Positions 1 to 12,300 of a stretch of 64,000 nt of DNA are shown in pieces. The position numbers were made by a program, and so were the translations under genes. The notes under the pieces are model-generated. The model had not been told where the DNA came from. It saw only the letters and a program-made list of their open reading frames with translations, and searched no databases. Location: the NCBI RefSeq assembly GCF_900106775.1, contig NZ_FNNQ01000015.1, positions 1 to 64,000 on the forward strand, read 5' to 3'. Within the stretch, counting starts at the first letter, position 1. The number at the start of each line of letters is the position of its first letter. The DNA comes from Marininema mesophilum (GTDB lineage Bacteria > Bacillota > Bacilli > Thermoactinomycetales > DSM-45169).

Positions 1-182
1 TTCAATGAAGTCAGTTGGGCAGAACAGGTTCCATAGGTCAGACCTTTTCCTGTGCTGTCATAGGATTCGTTCCATCTGGCTAGAAAGTGATTAAACGTGA
101 AGCGACTACAGCCGATAGATTTATTGATGAGATTGGTTTGTTCCTTCGTTGGACACAAACGAAATTTAAACGCTTTGTGCAT
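1..182 (-). CDS. tnpB: TnpB-like RNA-guided nuclease, N-terminal part (cut by window edge)
   Basis: Reading the minus strand from the ATG at 182 gives about 60 residues beginning [15 protein letters not shown]. They closely match the start of the full TnpB at 38228-39358 ([15 protein letters not shown], then NKSIGCSRF and the SAQLTSL segment in both). The frame stays open to the window edge, so only the N-terminal helical part is visible and the RuvC residues are outside. An SD-like GGGGAGGTGAA run lies just before the ATG, as in the second copy. The two copies differ at many residues, so this is a diverged relative, not a recent duplicate. No tnpA transposase is visible next to it. Confidence 0.85.
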   Translation of the reverse strand, partial: MHKAFKFRLCPTKEQTNLINKSIGCSRFTFNHFLARWNESYDSTGKGLTYGTCSAQLTSL

Positions 183-300
183 TAGTTCACCTCCCCTATA
201 CTTAATTATATACGGGGATAGTCGAACTTGCGAGAGGGAAAAACTCCCCCTCCCTCGTTCGACGCGCCTTATATCCCATGGCTGAAGCCAGGGGTTTTAC
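183..300 (-). mobile_element. Left-end region of an IS200/IS605-type tnpB element
   Basis: This stretch upstream of the partial tnpB shares its layout with 39359-39475 upstream of the second tnpB: an AT-rich inverted segment at the start codon, a GAACTTGCGAGAGGG block, then an imperfect hairpin (275-293, CCCATGGC and GCCAGGG arms) followed by a TTTTA tract. Subterminal imperfect palindromes are the recognition structure of IS200/IS605 ends. The exact terminus cannot be fixed by eye. The stop codon of NRPS-3 is under 100 bp away. Confidence 0.6.
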
Positions 301-390
301 GGCGCTTTCTATAAAACACGTTGCGCACAATCTTCCTACGACATATATCTTAAATCACTCTTGAAAATCAACCAACACACCAAGGAGCAC

Positions 391-3300
391 TCAAAAATCA
401 AAAATCACGTCTTCTATCTCTGTATTTGCAACAATGACCCCTTCAATCTCTATTTCATTTAATGGGGTAGCTGGATTGGTTGTGATCGCCTCTAGAATAG
501 CTAGATAATCCTTAGCCATCTGCTGAATCGTGTCCTTGGTAAAGAGCTTACTTGCAAATTCCAATTCAAAATGCAAATCCTGCTCTCCCTTTTCCACATA
601 TAAACTGAGATCAAATTTTGAGATGCGATTTCGATATTCGATGGGCTTTAAGGAAAGGCTATCGGTTCCCTTCCATGGCCTCTGTTCTTCTTGCAGTGAC
701 AATAACGTGGAGAAGACGGGATTTCTTGAGGGATCTCTCTTTATCGCCAACTGATCGATTAGGCTATCAAATTGATAATCCTGATTCTCCAAGGCATGTA
801 GGGAATTATCCCGAATCTCACTCAATAGATCCTTAAACATCTTATCTCCTTTAGGGAAGGAACGGATCGCTAGTGTGTTAACGAACATCCCGATAATCTG
901 TTGCAAATCGGCATGGGTACGTCCCAGAACAGGAGAGCCAATGATGATATCCTCCTGGGAAGAATACTTGGCCAACAAGGTGCTGTAAGCTGCAAACAGA
1001 ACCATATACAGTGTCGTATCCGTTGCCACACACAATTCTTCCAAGTGTTTCTTTAATGTCTCTCCTGCTGTAAAGGTAAACCGATCTCCAGCATAGCTCT
1101 GGACCATCGGCCTTGGAAAGTCCGTTGGCAGTGTTAAAACAGGTAACTCACCAGAAAGATGATGGAGCCAGTATTCCTCCTGTTCTTTCGCTACCTCTGA
1201 TTGCAAAAAGCCATGTTGCCATGCTGCAAAATCTTTATACTGCAACCCAATCTCCGGCAAGTTCTTTGCATGGTAACTCTCCAACAACTCACGTACTAAG
1301 AGTTGAATCGAGTAACCATCTGCGATGAGATGATGCATATCGGTCAATAGTACGTACTGATTTTGCGCGAGGCGAATCAAACCAATCCGAAGCAAAGGAG
1401 CTTGACTGAGATCAAAGGGCTGGACAAAGGCATCGATTCTCTGCCTCAATTCTTCATCCAATTCAATGGTTAGATCTGTAATCAGATCCTGCTCTAGGTT
1501 AATATAGCTGATGTTCACCTGAGCCATGGGATGAATTCGTTGCCTTACCTCTCCTTCCACCACCTCAAAGGAGGTACGGAGGGACTCATGTCGTTGAACC
1601 AGCTCATTGAATGCCCTCTCCAGTCGCTGTGTATCCATTACCCCTTCCAACAATGTTGCCCGCGGAAGATTGTAGCTGGTTCCAATCCCCTCCATGTAAT
1701 TCAACGTATACAATCGCTGTTGTGCTGCAGAGAGTGCATAGGTTTCATGGCCGATTACTGGTTTTAACTCGGAATAGATACTCTGGGATGCACGCTTAAT
1801 CTGTGTTGCCAATTCTCGCACCGTTGGTGATTTAAAAACCTCTCGGAGCAATATGTTCACATGAAGACGCTTATGAATCTCTGAGATTACCAACATCGCC
1901 TTGAGGGAATCTCCACCCCGTTCAAAGAAGTGATCATGTGCTCCTACTCCCTCGATACCAAGCAACTCTTCCCATATTTCAGCGATGGTTTGTTCCACCG
2001 CATCTTGGGGTTTCTCAAACTTCACTTCAATGATGGATTCCTCCGAGGGTTCAGGAAGCTTCTGCACATCTACTTTCCCATTTAAGGTCAGAGGGAGACT
2101 CTCCAGTTGGACAAAGGAGACCGGCATCATGTAGTAGGGAAGCTTATTCGATAGGAATTGTCTTAGCTGTAATCCATCTAGTTTCTCATCGGATACTAGA
2201 TAGGCATGTAGTTGCTGGTCAAAATGATCCTTCCCTCTAGCAACCACAATGGCTTCATTGACCAACTCATGTCGTAATAAGACAGCAGCAACTTCCTCCG
2301 GCTCAACTCTAAATCCGCGAATTTTGAGCTGATGATCCACTCGTCCTAGGAACTGAATCTCACCATTTACAGTATATCGGCCTAAATCCCCTGTCCGATA
2401 AAAACGGAGGGACTCCTGTCCAAAGCAGGGTCTCTGCACAAATATTTCTCGATTTAACGCATCGTGCTGGATATAACCCTCCGTTAATCCAGCACCTGCA
2501 ATACAAATTTCACCGGTTACACCCATTGGCACTGGATTGAGGTCTGCATCTAGAATCGCAACCTGAACATTGTCGATAGGCTTACCAATAATCGGCCGAG
2601 TTGCCGCTTGGTCCACATCTTTAAAATCAAAGAGATGGGCGATAGCCCCTACCGTCGCCTCAGTGGGTCCATAATGGTTCATCCACATCACTTCAGGATA
2701 CTTCGCATGGAACGTACCGAGGTCAGGTAGGTTTATCTCCTCTCCACCTAAAACAACCAACCGTAAGGATAGATCCCTACCTCCTTCGCTGAAGGATGAA
2801 TGATTGACCAAAATGTTAAATAACGAAGGCGTCAGCTTTAAATAACTGATCTGATGCTCCGCGAGATAGGGAAGTAGTTTTTGTGGTTGTACATAGAATC
2901 CCTTCGGAGCCAAATGCAATTCTCCACCATTTAACAAAGCAGAATAGAGACTGGTATATCCCAAATCAAAGGCGATAGAGGATAGAAGGATCGTCTTATC
3001 ATGAGGTTGAATGCCTGCGGTTCGCGCAAACCATGATTGGTAGTTTACCAGGTTTTGATGCTTTATCGGTACACCCTTCGGCCTCCCTGTTGTACCCGAG
3101 GTATAAATGATATAGACCAGATCTTCTGGTAGGTTCCTATTTTCAGGGTTACTTACGCTACCAGTAAAGATCGAGGCATCATCGATATCGATGATCTCCC
3201 CAGTGAAGGCTTCTGGAGCCTGAACATGGGACTGTTTCAAAAGAATTTTCGAACCACTGGAATGAAGCATGTACTCGATGCGCTCTCCAGGAAACTCAGG

Positions 3301-6300
3301 GTCGATGGGGAGATACGTTGCGCCACTTTTGATCACGCCCCATAACCCCACTACCATCTCTAGGGAAGGCTCCACCATCAGCGCAACCACAGGTTGGGGG
3401 CTAGTGCCTTTTTTTATCAGATGGTGAGCCAATTGGTTGGATCGATTATTTAACGCCTGATAGGTTAACGTCTGTTTCCCAGACACTACTGCCAGTTGGT
3501 GGGGATGCTGAACAACTTGTTCTTCAAAGAGATCCTTGATCGTTTTCTCCTGTGGAAACACTACCTTGGTATCGTTAAACTGAGTGAGTTGCTCCTTTTC
3601 CCTAGTCGATAAAATATCCATCGAATGAATTGTAGAATCGATCTCTTCAACCATGTACCTAAGGATCTTCTGTAGGTGTCCCGCCATTCTTGTGATGGTC
3701 TCTTTCGTAAATAGATGACTGCGATATTGTAAGGTGAGGGTTAGCTCCCCATGCAACTCGGTCACCTTTAACTCGAGGTCAAACTTCGTCGTGTGATTCT
3801 TCATTTCACAAGGGACTATTTCAAAATCTCGCATCTGAACCTTGTTTGCATCTACGTTCTCAAAGGCAAACATCACATCGAAGAGCGGATTGCGGTTCAA
3901 ATCCCGCTTAAGCTCTAACCTATCGACAAGCATCTCAAAGGGATAGTCCTGATTTTCAAGCGCATTCATGATATGGGAAGCTACATCACTGACAAATTGA
4001 GCCAGTGTCATATCCCCAGAAAGGTGATTCCGAAGGGCGAGTGTATTGACAAACATTCCAACCACATTCTCTAGCTCAGCGTGACGTCTACCTGCCACAG
4101 GAGTTCCCACTACAATATCCTGCTGACCCGTCTCTTTATAAAGCAATACATGAAAGGCCGATAGCAGGAGCACATATAGCGTCGTTCCTTGTTCACGAGC
4201 TATGCCATGCAATTGAGCAGTCACATTTTTATCGAAGGTGAATACGACCTCATCCCCGGCAAAGGTAACTCCCTCGGATCGAATGAAATCGGTTGGCAAA
4301 TCGAGTAGCGGTACTTCTCCACTGAAGGACTGCAACCAAAAATCCTCTTGTTGTTTGAGATATCCTGACTGAATCTCTCGATTTTGCCAAGCCGAGAAGT
4401 CTTTGTACTGGATTTTTAGATCGGGTAACTCATCCCCGGCATAGAGAAGAGTAAATTCGTTAATCAAAATGCCGATAGATAACCCATCGGAGATGATGTG
4501 ATGCATATCATACATCAACAAATAATTATCGGATGATAACTGAACCAGGGCAACCCGGAATAGAGGGGCCTTTGTTAAATCAAAGGGGCGCACAAAAATT
4601 CCCAGGTAATGATCTGGATCAGCTCCCGCTTCAGGAAGATGTTGGACAGTAAAATCAACTTCCTGATAAATCCGTTGCATGATTTGACCATCGCTCTGAA
4701 CAAAGGAGGTTCGGAAAGCATCATGCCGCTGAACCAACTCCTTAAATGCCTCATCCAATCGCTTCCTATCTACATTTCCCCGAAGGATGACAGCACCTGG
4801 CATATTATAGTTCGTGCTAACCCCACTCAGCTCACTAACCATGTACATTCGTTTTTGTGCCGCTGAACACTCATAGACATTCTGGATAGGAACCGGTTCA
4901 ATGGATACAAAGTGGGAGCGCTGACCCCTTCCTTCCTCAATAAGAAATGCTAATTCCTTCACCGTCGGACTTTCAAACACCTTAACCAAGGGGAGCTCCA
5001 CTTCAAATTCTCGATGAATCTCTGAGATCAGGGTGATCGCATTTAACGACTGTCCACCTAACTCGAAAAATGAATCATGGATCCCAACTCGCTCTGCACC
5101 CAGAACCTTTCCCCATATCTGGGTAAGTCTTTTTTGCACATCATTCTGTGGAGATTCATAGGCCTTGGATACATCCCTAGTAATTTCCCAGCTTTCTAGC
5201 TCTTTGCGATCGATCTTTCCGTTGGGACTCATGGGGAATCGTTCCAACTCGATAAAATACGAAGGTATCATATACTCCGGAAGCTTTTGCCGTAGATTCT
5301 CCTTCAGAAACAATGCGCCCTTTTTCACAGGAGAAGGTGGAATATAAAAGGCAACTAGCATCTTCTCATTTCTCGCATCTGTCTTTACGACCACGACAGC
5401 ATCCCTTACAAACTGGCTTTGGTTTAACACAACCTCCACTTCACCTATATCAATGCGATGCCCACGCACTTTGGTTTGCGCATCTTTTCTGCCCAATACT
5501 TCGATGTTTCCATCAGGGAGTAAGCGTCCCAAATCCCCCGTGCGGTACAACCGACTCCTATCCTCTTTAAAGTAGGGATCTTGTACAAATTTTTCTGCAG
5601 TAAGATCTTCTTTGTTTAGATAGCCCCTTGCAAGAGGGATTCCTCCGATACAAATCTCCCCCTTAATGCCAGCAGGTAGCAACTCCATCTTCTCACCGAG
5701 GATATAGATGCGGCGGTTGGCCAGAGGTTTTCCTACAGGAATAAAGGTAAGATCTGCACTCTTCTTTCCATGCCCTGATACATGATAGAGGGTACTGGTC
5801 ATCGCTGTTTCAGCAGGGCCGTAAGCATTGAGAAAGAGAATATGCTCACAGGGTAAATCTTCCCACAGCGCTACCTTCTCTGGTGGCATCTGTTCACCAC
5901 CGACAACAATGAGACGCAAACTCCCACGAGGAATAATAGGTGGTCGGTTATGCCACTCCTGAGCGACCTCTCCCCAATAGGAGGTAGGTAGATTGACCAG
6001 GGTGAGGGCATATTGCTCACACTTCTGCGAAAATTGATAGGGTGTCCAAACCTCTTTATCTCGTAAAACGAGGGTAGCTCCGGCCGCCATCGTAGAGAGA
6101 ATCTGTTCAAGGGAGATATCAAAGCTGATCGAGGAGAATTGCAGCACCCGATCCTCCGCTGTCAGCTGATACCGCTTGATCATATCGAGGGCATGACTGA
6201 CACAAGCCTCATGAGGCATCATCACACCCTTTGGTTTCCCCGAGGAACCCGAGGTGTAGATGATATAAGCCAGGTTATGAGGAGCGATCCTCCCTAGAGG

Positions 6301-9300
6301 TATCTCCTTCGATTCCAAAAGAATCGATTCCCAATCTCCCTCCCCGACCTGATCTAAGCAAAGACTGACTCCCTCATAATGGCGAACCCTTGCGGCAAGC
6401 CTCTTCTGGGTGAGCAGCACCGGTACCTGCCCATCCTCTAGCATCATATCAATGCGTTCACCAGGATACTCTGCATCCATGGGCAGGAACGCTCCACCTG
6501 CTTTGAGTACCCCAACGATCCCGATCATCATCTCAAGAGAACGCTCCACATAGACCCCGACAGGTACATCTGGGCCAACGCCCAATTGGATCAATCGGTG
6601 GGCCAATTGATTGGAACGGATATCCAACTCGTGATAGGAAAGTTGCTCATCCCCTTGCATCACCGCCGGATGATGGGGGCGTAGGAGAACCTGCTCCGCA
6701 AAAAGATCCGTAAAACAAGATTCCTTTGGATAATCCATGGAGGTATCGTTATTACCGATTAGAAGCTGATCGACCTCTTCCTTAGCCATCATGGCTACCT
6801 CACCAAGGGTTGTCGCCTCGCCTTGGATCATCTCTTCGATGATATGCACCAGGTGCCCGATCAGGCGGCTCGCCTCGCCATGATCAACATAACGAAGGTC
6901 ATACAACAACTTAAAATGTAAATCTGGTTGCAAATTGCAATAGACGGTAAGCGGAAAATCCATTTGTTCCTCTACGCGCATCGACTCTACTTTTAAAGAG
7001 CCCAGCCCATCCTTGAGTGCTACATCAAAGGGATAGTTTTCAAAAATCACGATACTTTCATAGAGATCATATAGGGCAGAGTTGCGTGGAGTCTCACTCC
7101 AGCTACGAATATCGGCGAGGGGGGTGTACTCAAATTGACGCATCTGCACCTGCTTTAGCTGGATATCTTGTAGCCAAGAGGACAGATCGACCCCCTCGCT
7201 GACTGCGACCCGAAAAGGGAGTGTATTCATAAAACATCCGATCATGGCTTCAGAACCATCCAGATCGGTAGGACGCCCTGAAGAAGTAGCGCCAAAGACA
7301 ATATCCTCCTGCCCAGAATAGCGGTTGAGAAGAATTGCCCAGGCTCCCTGCACCATCGTATTGATCGTGATCCGATGTTGCTTCGCGAACGCTTTCATCT
7401 TTCTTTGGACATCGAGAGAGACATCATAGCTTACATCGCCAAAGGCAGACTCGCTCGCTCTCTTCACCTTTGTAGGGAAGATACTATTAAAACGGACAGG
7501 CGTCCGAAAGCCTTTTAAGGATTTTCGCCAGTATGCCTCTGCATGATTCAAATCCTGTTTGCGATACCATCTTATATACTCCTTAAATGGGATCGCTTCC
7601 GCTAGCGTAATAGAGGCTCCTGAAGCGTACGCCTCATATAGCTGGCCAATCTCCTTCAATAAAATGCTATTACACCAACCATCCAGTTGAAGATGATGGT
7701 GGGTCCATATCACGTCATAGAGAGCATCGGCTCGTTTGATGACAAAGACCCTCATCAGGGGAGCAACAGCGAGATCAAACCCTTGTTTTCGATCTTCCTC
7801 CAACAGTTGCTCTACTTTTATTTGCCCCTCTTCCTCAGAGAGGTGCGCCCAATCTTTAAAATGAAAGGGTACCTTCACTCCCTTGTGTATCACTTGTACC
7901 GGTTCTTTTAGCCCCTTCCAGTGATAAGAAGCCCTCATGCTTTCATGACGGTCTACAATCTGCTGCCACACCTTTGCAAAAGCATCGATATTCAGGTCAC
8001 TCTGAATCGAAAAGACCGTTTGCTCCACGGTAACCGAGGAGTCTGGAGAATAGATATGATGAAAAACCATGCTTTGTTGAACAGGAGAAAGAGAGTAGAT
8101 ATCTTCAATCGCTATGGATTGCTCTGCCCAGGTATCTAAATTCTTCTGTTCCAGAGTAGCCAACGGGAAATCCGAAGGGGTAAAATAGGTACCTTCACGT
8201 CCGAGGCAATATTGAATCAAGGATTGAAGATGAGCGAGGTAATTATCCGCTAAACGCTGGATGGTCTCAGCCTTATGCCTATTGGCGCTATACTTCCACT
8301 CCATCGTCAACACCCCGTCCACAATCATGCAATCCATCTCTAGTAAATGACTGCGGATATTCTCAGTATCGCGGGAGGAGCCCGTATTGACATCAGAAAT
8401 GGTAAAACGTCCGTTGTTCCTTTGGTTTCGTTGATCCAACTGTCCCAAGTAGTTAAAGCTGATTTGGGCTCTTTGTTTGGAGGCTACTTGTGCTCGCAGA
8501 TCCTCATCGGCTAGATAATAGAGAAGCTCATAACCAATGCCCCCCTTGGGGATGATCCGATATCGCTCTTTCACTCGCTGAATAACCCTGCTTAGCTCTT
8601 CCTTTTCATCGGCATCCCCTAAAATCAGCGGGAAAACCGAGGTGAACCAACCGATGGTACGAGAAACATCATGCTCTTCTAACAACTTCTCTCGACCATG
8701 ACCTTCTAAATCAACCAAGGTCTTCCCTGTCCATTCTCCGAGGGTTGCAGAAAGAGCGGCTAACAGGATATCATCGATTCTAGTTCGAAAAGATGAGTGG
8801 ATATCGTATACCAGATGGTGGGTTTCCTCTGCGGACATCGTGAGGGATATCCGTTGGGCTGAACCCTCCGTATTAGGCCCCTCCTCTTTATCCACAGGAA
8901 TCAATGCGGCGGAAGCGGACGTCTGCTCCATCCAATAATGGAGTTCATCCTTGATCACATCCGAGTGAGCATAGTCAGATAGATACTGGGACCATTTCTT
9001 AAAGGAAAGGGTCTTGGGAGGGAGAGAGAGCTGTCCGTGATTTTCCCATTGATCATAGAGGTTTTGTAAATCCTCCATCAATACTCGCCATGAGTATCCA
9101 TCGACGATCAAGTGGTGGGCGGTAATGAAAAGTCGCCCTTCCGCCTCTTCTCCTGCATAAAAGAAGGCAGCTTGAATCAAGGGACCCTCTGTGATATTTA
9201 AGCTCCTTTGTAAATGATCGATGATTCCCTTCATTTTCTCTTCTCGTACAACTTGTGTCATTCCTGACACATCATACACATGGCACTGCCCATGATCCTT

Positions 9301-12300
9301 TGTCTCTGCATAGGCTTGTACCCATTCCCCATCTTGCTGATCATACCGAAGCCGAAAACTATCATGGTAATCGATCAACTGGGCAAAACTCTTCCGAATT
9401 CCCTCGGGTTTCGTCCCTATCCGTGTCTCAAGGAGGATCGCTTGATTCCAGTGATGGATATTTTGCAGGTCCTGCTCAAAAAACCACTTTTGAATCGGTG
9501 TGAGCAGAGCTTCTCCCACAGGAGTATCTCTTTCTTCTTTCTTTTTAGTCCCTGTATGTTGAACCACTTGGGCTAATTCAGTGATCGTTTGGTGTTGAAA
9601 CATCTGACTAACGGTTAACTGTATTCCCTTTTGCGTAGCCTTCCCAGCAATTTGAATACTTAAGATCGAATCTCCGCCCAGTTCAAAAAAGTTATCCTCC
9701 ACACCAACCTGATCCTCATCTCTGCCCAACACGATGGACCAGATCTGCACCAGTTCCTTCTCCATAACGGTACGAGGAGCGACATAGGTATTGCCTGTTT
9801 TCATCTGAGGAACGGGTAGAGCTTCACGATCAATCTTCCCAATCGATGTTAATGGTAACTTATCCAATTGCATGATATACGAGGGAACCATATAACTAGG
9901 GAGGTCCACAGATACAAAATCTCGTAGACTCTTTTCTTCGAGCAAAAATTCCCCAACGACATAGGCGCACAACACACTTTTGCCCAAATCATTTTTATGA
10001 TCGATCACTACGGCATCCGTCACGTGCTCATGCAGTAATAACTGGTTCTGAATCTCACCCAATTCAATCCTGTATCCGCGAATCTTCACCTGGTGATCCA
10101 TGCGGCCAATCAATTCCACCTGGCCGTTGGGTAGCCATTTTCCCAAATCCCCTGTGCGATACATTCGGTCGTTTGGGTAGAAGGGATCTTGTAAAAATTT
10201 TTCTTGGGTAAGGTTTGGTAGATTTAAATACCCCTGGCTGACACCTGCCCCGGCAATATAGATCTCGCCTGCTACGCCAATCGGTGCCAAGTGATGATCC
10301 TGATCCAGGATATAACACCGTACATTTGCAATCGGCTGGCCTAAGGTTACCTTCTCTTCCGAACAGCGCAAGCTTAAAGCTTCCACCGTGTTCTCCGTCG
10401 GACCATAGTTGTTGTATACCGTATATCCTTTTTGGAGCAAGTCATTTTTTAAGGAATCATCTAGCTTTTCGCTACCTGATATGACCGTCTGTAAACTGCT
10501 CAGTTTTCGATCATGGACGAGTAACTCTTTTAACACGGTTGGAATGAAATTAATCAGATGGATCTGATGTTGTTCCACATAGTCACAGAAAGCCTCCCGA
10601 TTGAGTAGGACATCTTGTCCCGCGATATGAAGAGTAGCACCATGAAGTAGCGTTGCAAAGATATCCTCCAAACTAGGATCCACTGTGTAACTGGACATCA
10701 TCAACATATGCGATTGATCGGTCACCTCATATTGTTTGCCAAACCAGTGAACGAGATTGTGAACACTCTTGTTCGCAATCATAACTCCCTTTGGCTTCCC
10801 TGTTGTCCCTGATGTATAAAACAAACAGAACAAATCGCTTGGCTTCCAAGGCCTGTTCGGGGCACAACCCTCTCCGGCAAACCACTGTGGATCATCCAGA
10901 ATCAAGAGCTGATTTGCGGAAAAAGCCTCAGCGACAGCCGTACTTTTTTCAGCCACCCTTTCCTGGGCAAGCAAGTACCTGACATCACTATCCTGAAAGA
11001 TATGCTCTTTTCTCGCTTCTGGATAATCAGGATCAATGGGCACATAGGCACACCCACCTTTCAAAATCGCCAACATACCAAGGACCATTTCGATCGAAGG
11101 GGTTGTAAGAAGTCCGATGAACTCTCCTTTGTGGATACCCTTGCGGATTAATGCGTTTGCTAGATTGTTGGCCATTCTGTCTAACTCGCGATAGGTAAGC
11201 TCTCTTCCTTCACAAATAATGGCTACTTGATCAGGAGAATTTGCCGCCTGTTGTTGGAATTGCTCGATCACGGTAAACGGATGGGGAATTGTTGCTTGAG
11301 TATTATTAAACTCCCTAAGGATCTGATTTTTTTCTTCAGGTGCAAGCATCTCAAGCTGGGATACTAGTTGTTCTGGATGATGGACCATCTCATTGATTAT
11401 GTTACAGAAGTGCGTAGCCAACCGATTCATCATTTCGGGATTAAACAGCTTTTCGTTATAACTAAAGCATACCTCCACCTCATCAAAGGCCGTCACACTA
11501 AGGGTTAAAGCATAATTGGTCTTTTCAACGGTGGAGTAAGAACCGAAGGTAAGTCCCCCTTGTCTACTTACGTCACCGTGTTGCAAAGCTTGATCCAAGG
11601 GGTAATTTTCAAAAACAACAATCGTATCAAATAGATTGGTACCTTCCTCTAGTTCACTGTATTTCTTGATATCTGATAGGGGAGTGTTGTCCACTTCTCC
11701 TCTGTCTTGCAGGGTACGATTTACTCTGCGAACCAACTCCGCTACCGTCTCACCCGATTGCGCTGTGATCCGTAAAGGGATTGTATTGATAAAGAGACCT
11801 ACCAGATCCTCAATCCCTTTAAAGGCTCCTGATCGTCCGGAAACCGTCGTACCAAAAATAATATCCTGGCTGTGATTGTACCTTTGCAAGAGAGTTCCCC
11901 ACACGCTGTAAATAAGCGATGCCAAGGTCACCTCATGCTCCCTTGCAAATTGATCCAAGGGCTCCTTTGCCAAATGGATCAAATCATGCCGTTCCTGTCC
12001 ACCCTGCTGCCCATGGGTCGATTCATTGGATAGCAACGTTGTCTGAGCATCAAAACCTGCCAGATACTCCTGCCAAAATTGTTGCTGCCCGTTTTTATCT
12101 TGCTCTTGAATGTATTTCACAAAATCCCTGTACTTTTTTTTGTTAGGAGGCAGATAAGCCTCTCCCTGGGATACACACCTGTAGGCATCGACAAACTCCT
12201 TCAATAGAAGACCATTACTCCAACCATCATATAAAATGTGATGATTGTTGATAATCATCACATTCTTTTCTTTTTCTAATTTGCACAGGGTAATTCGGAA

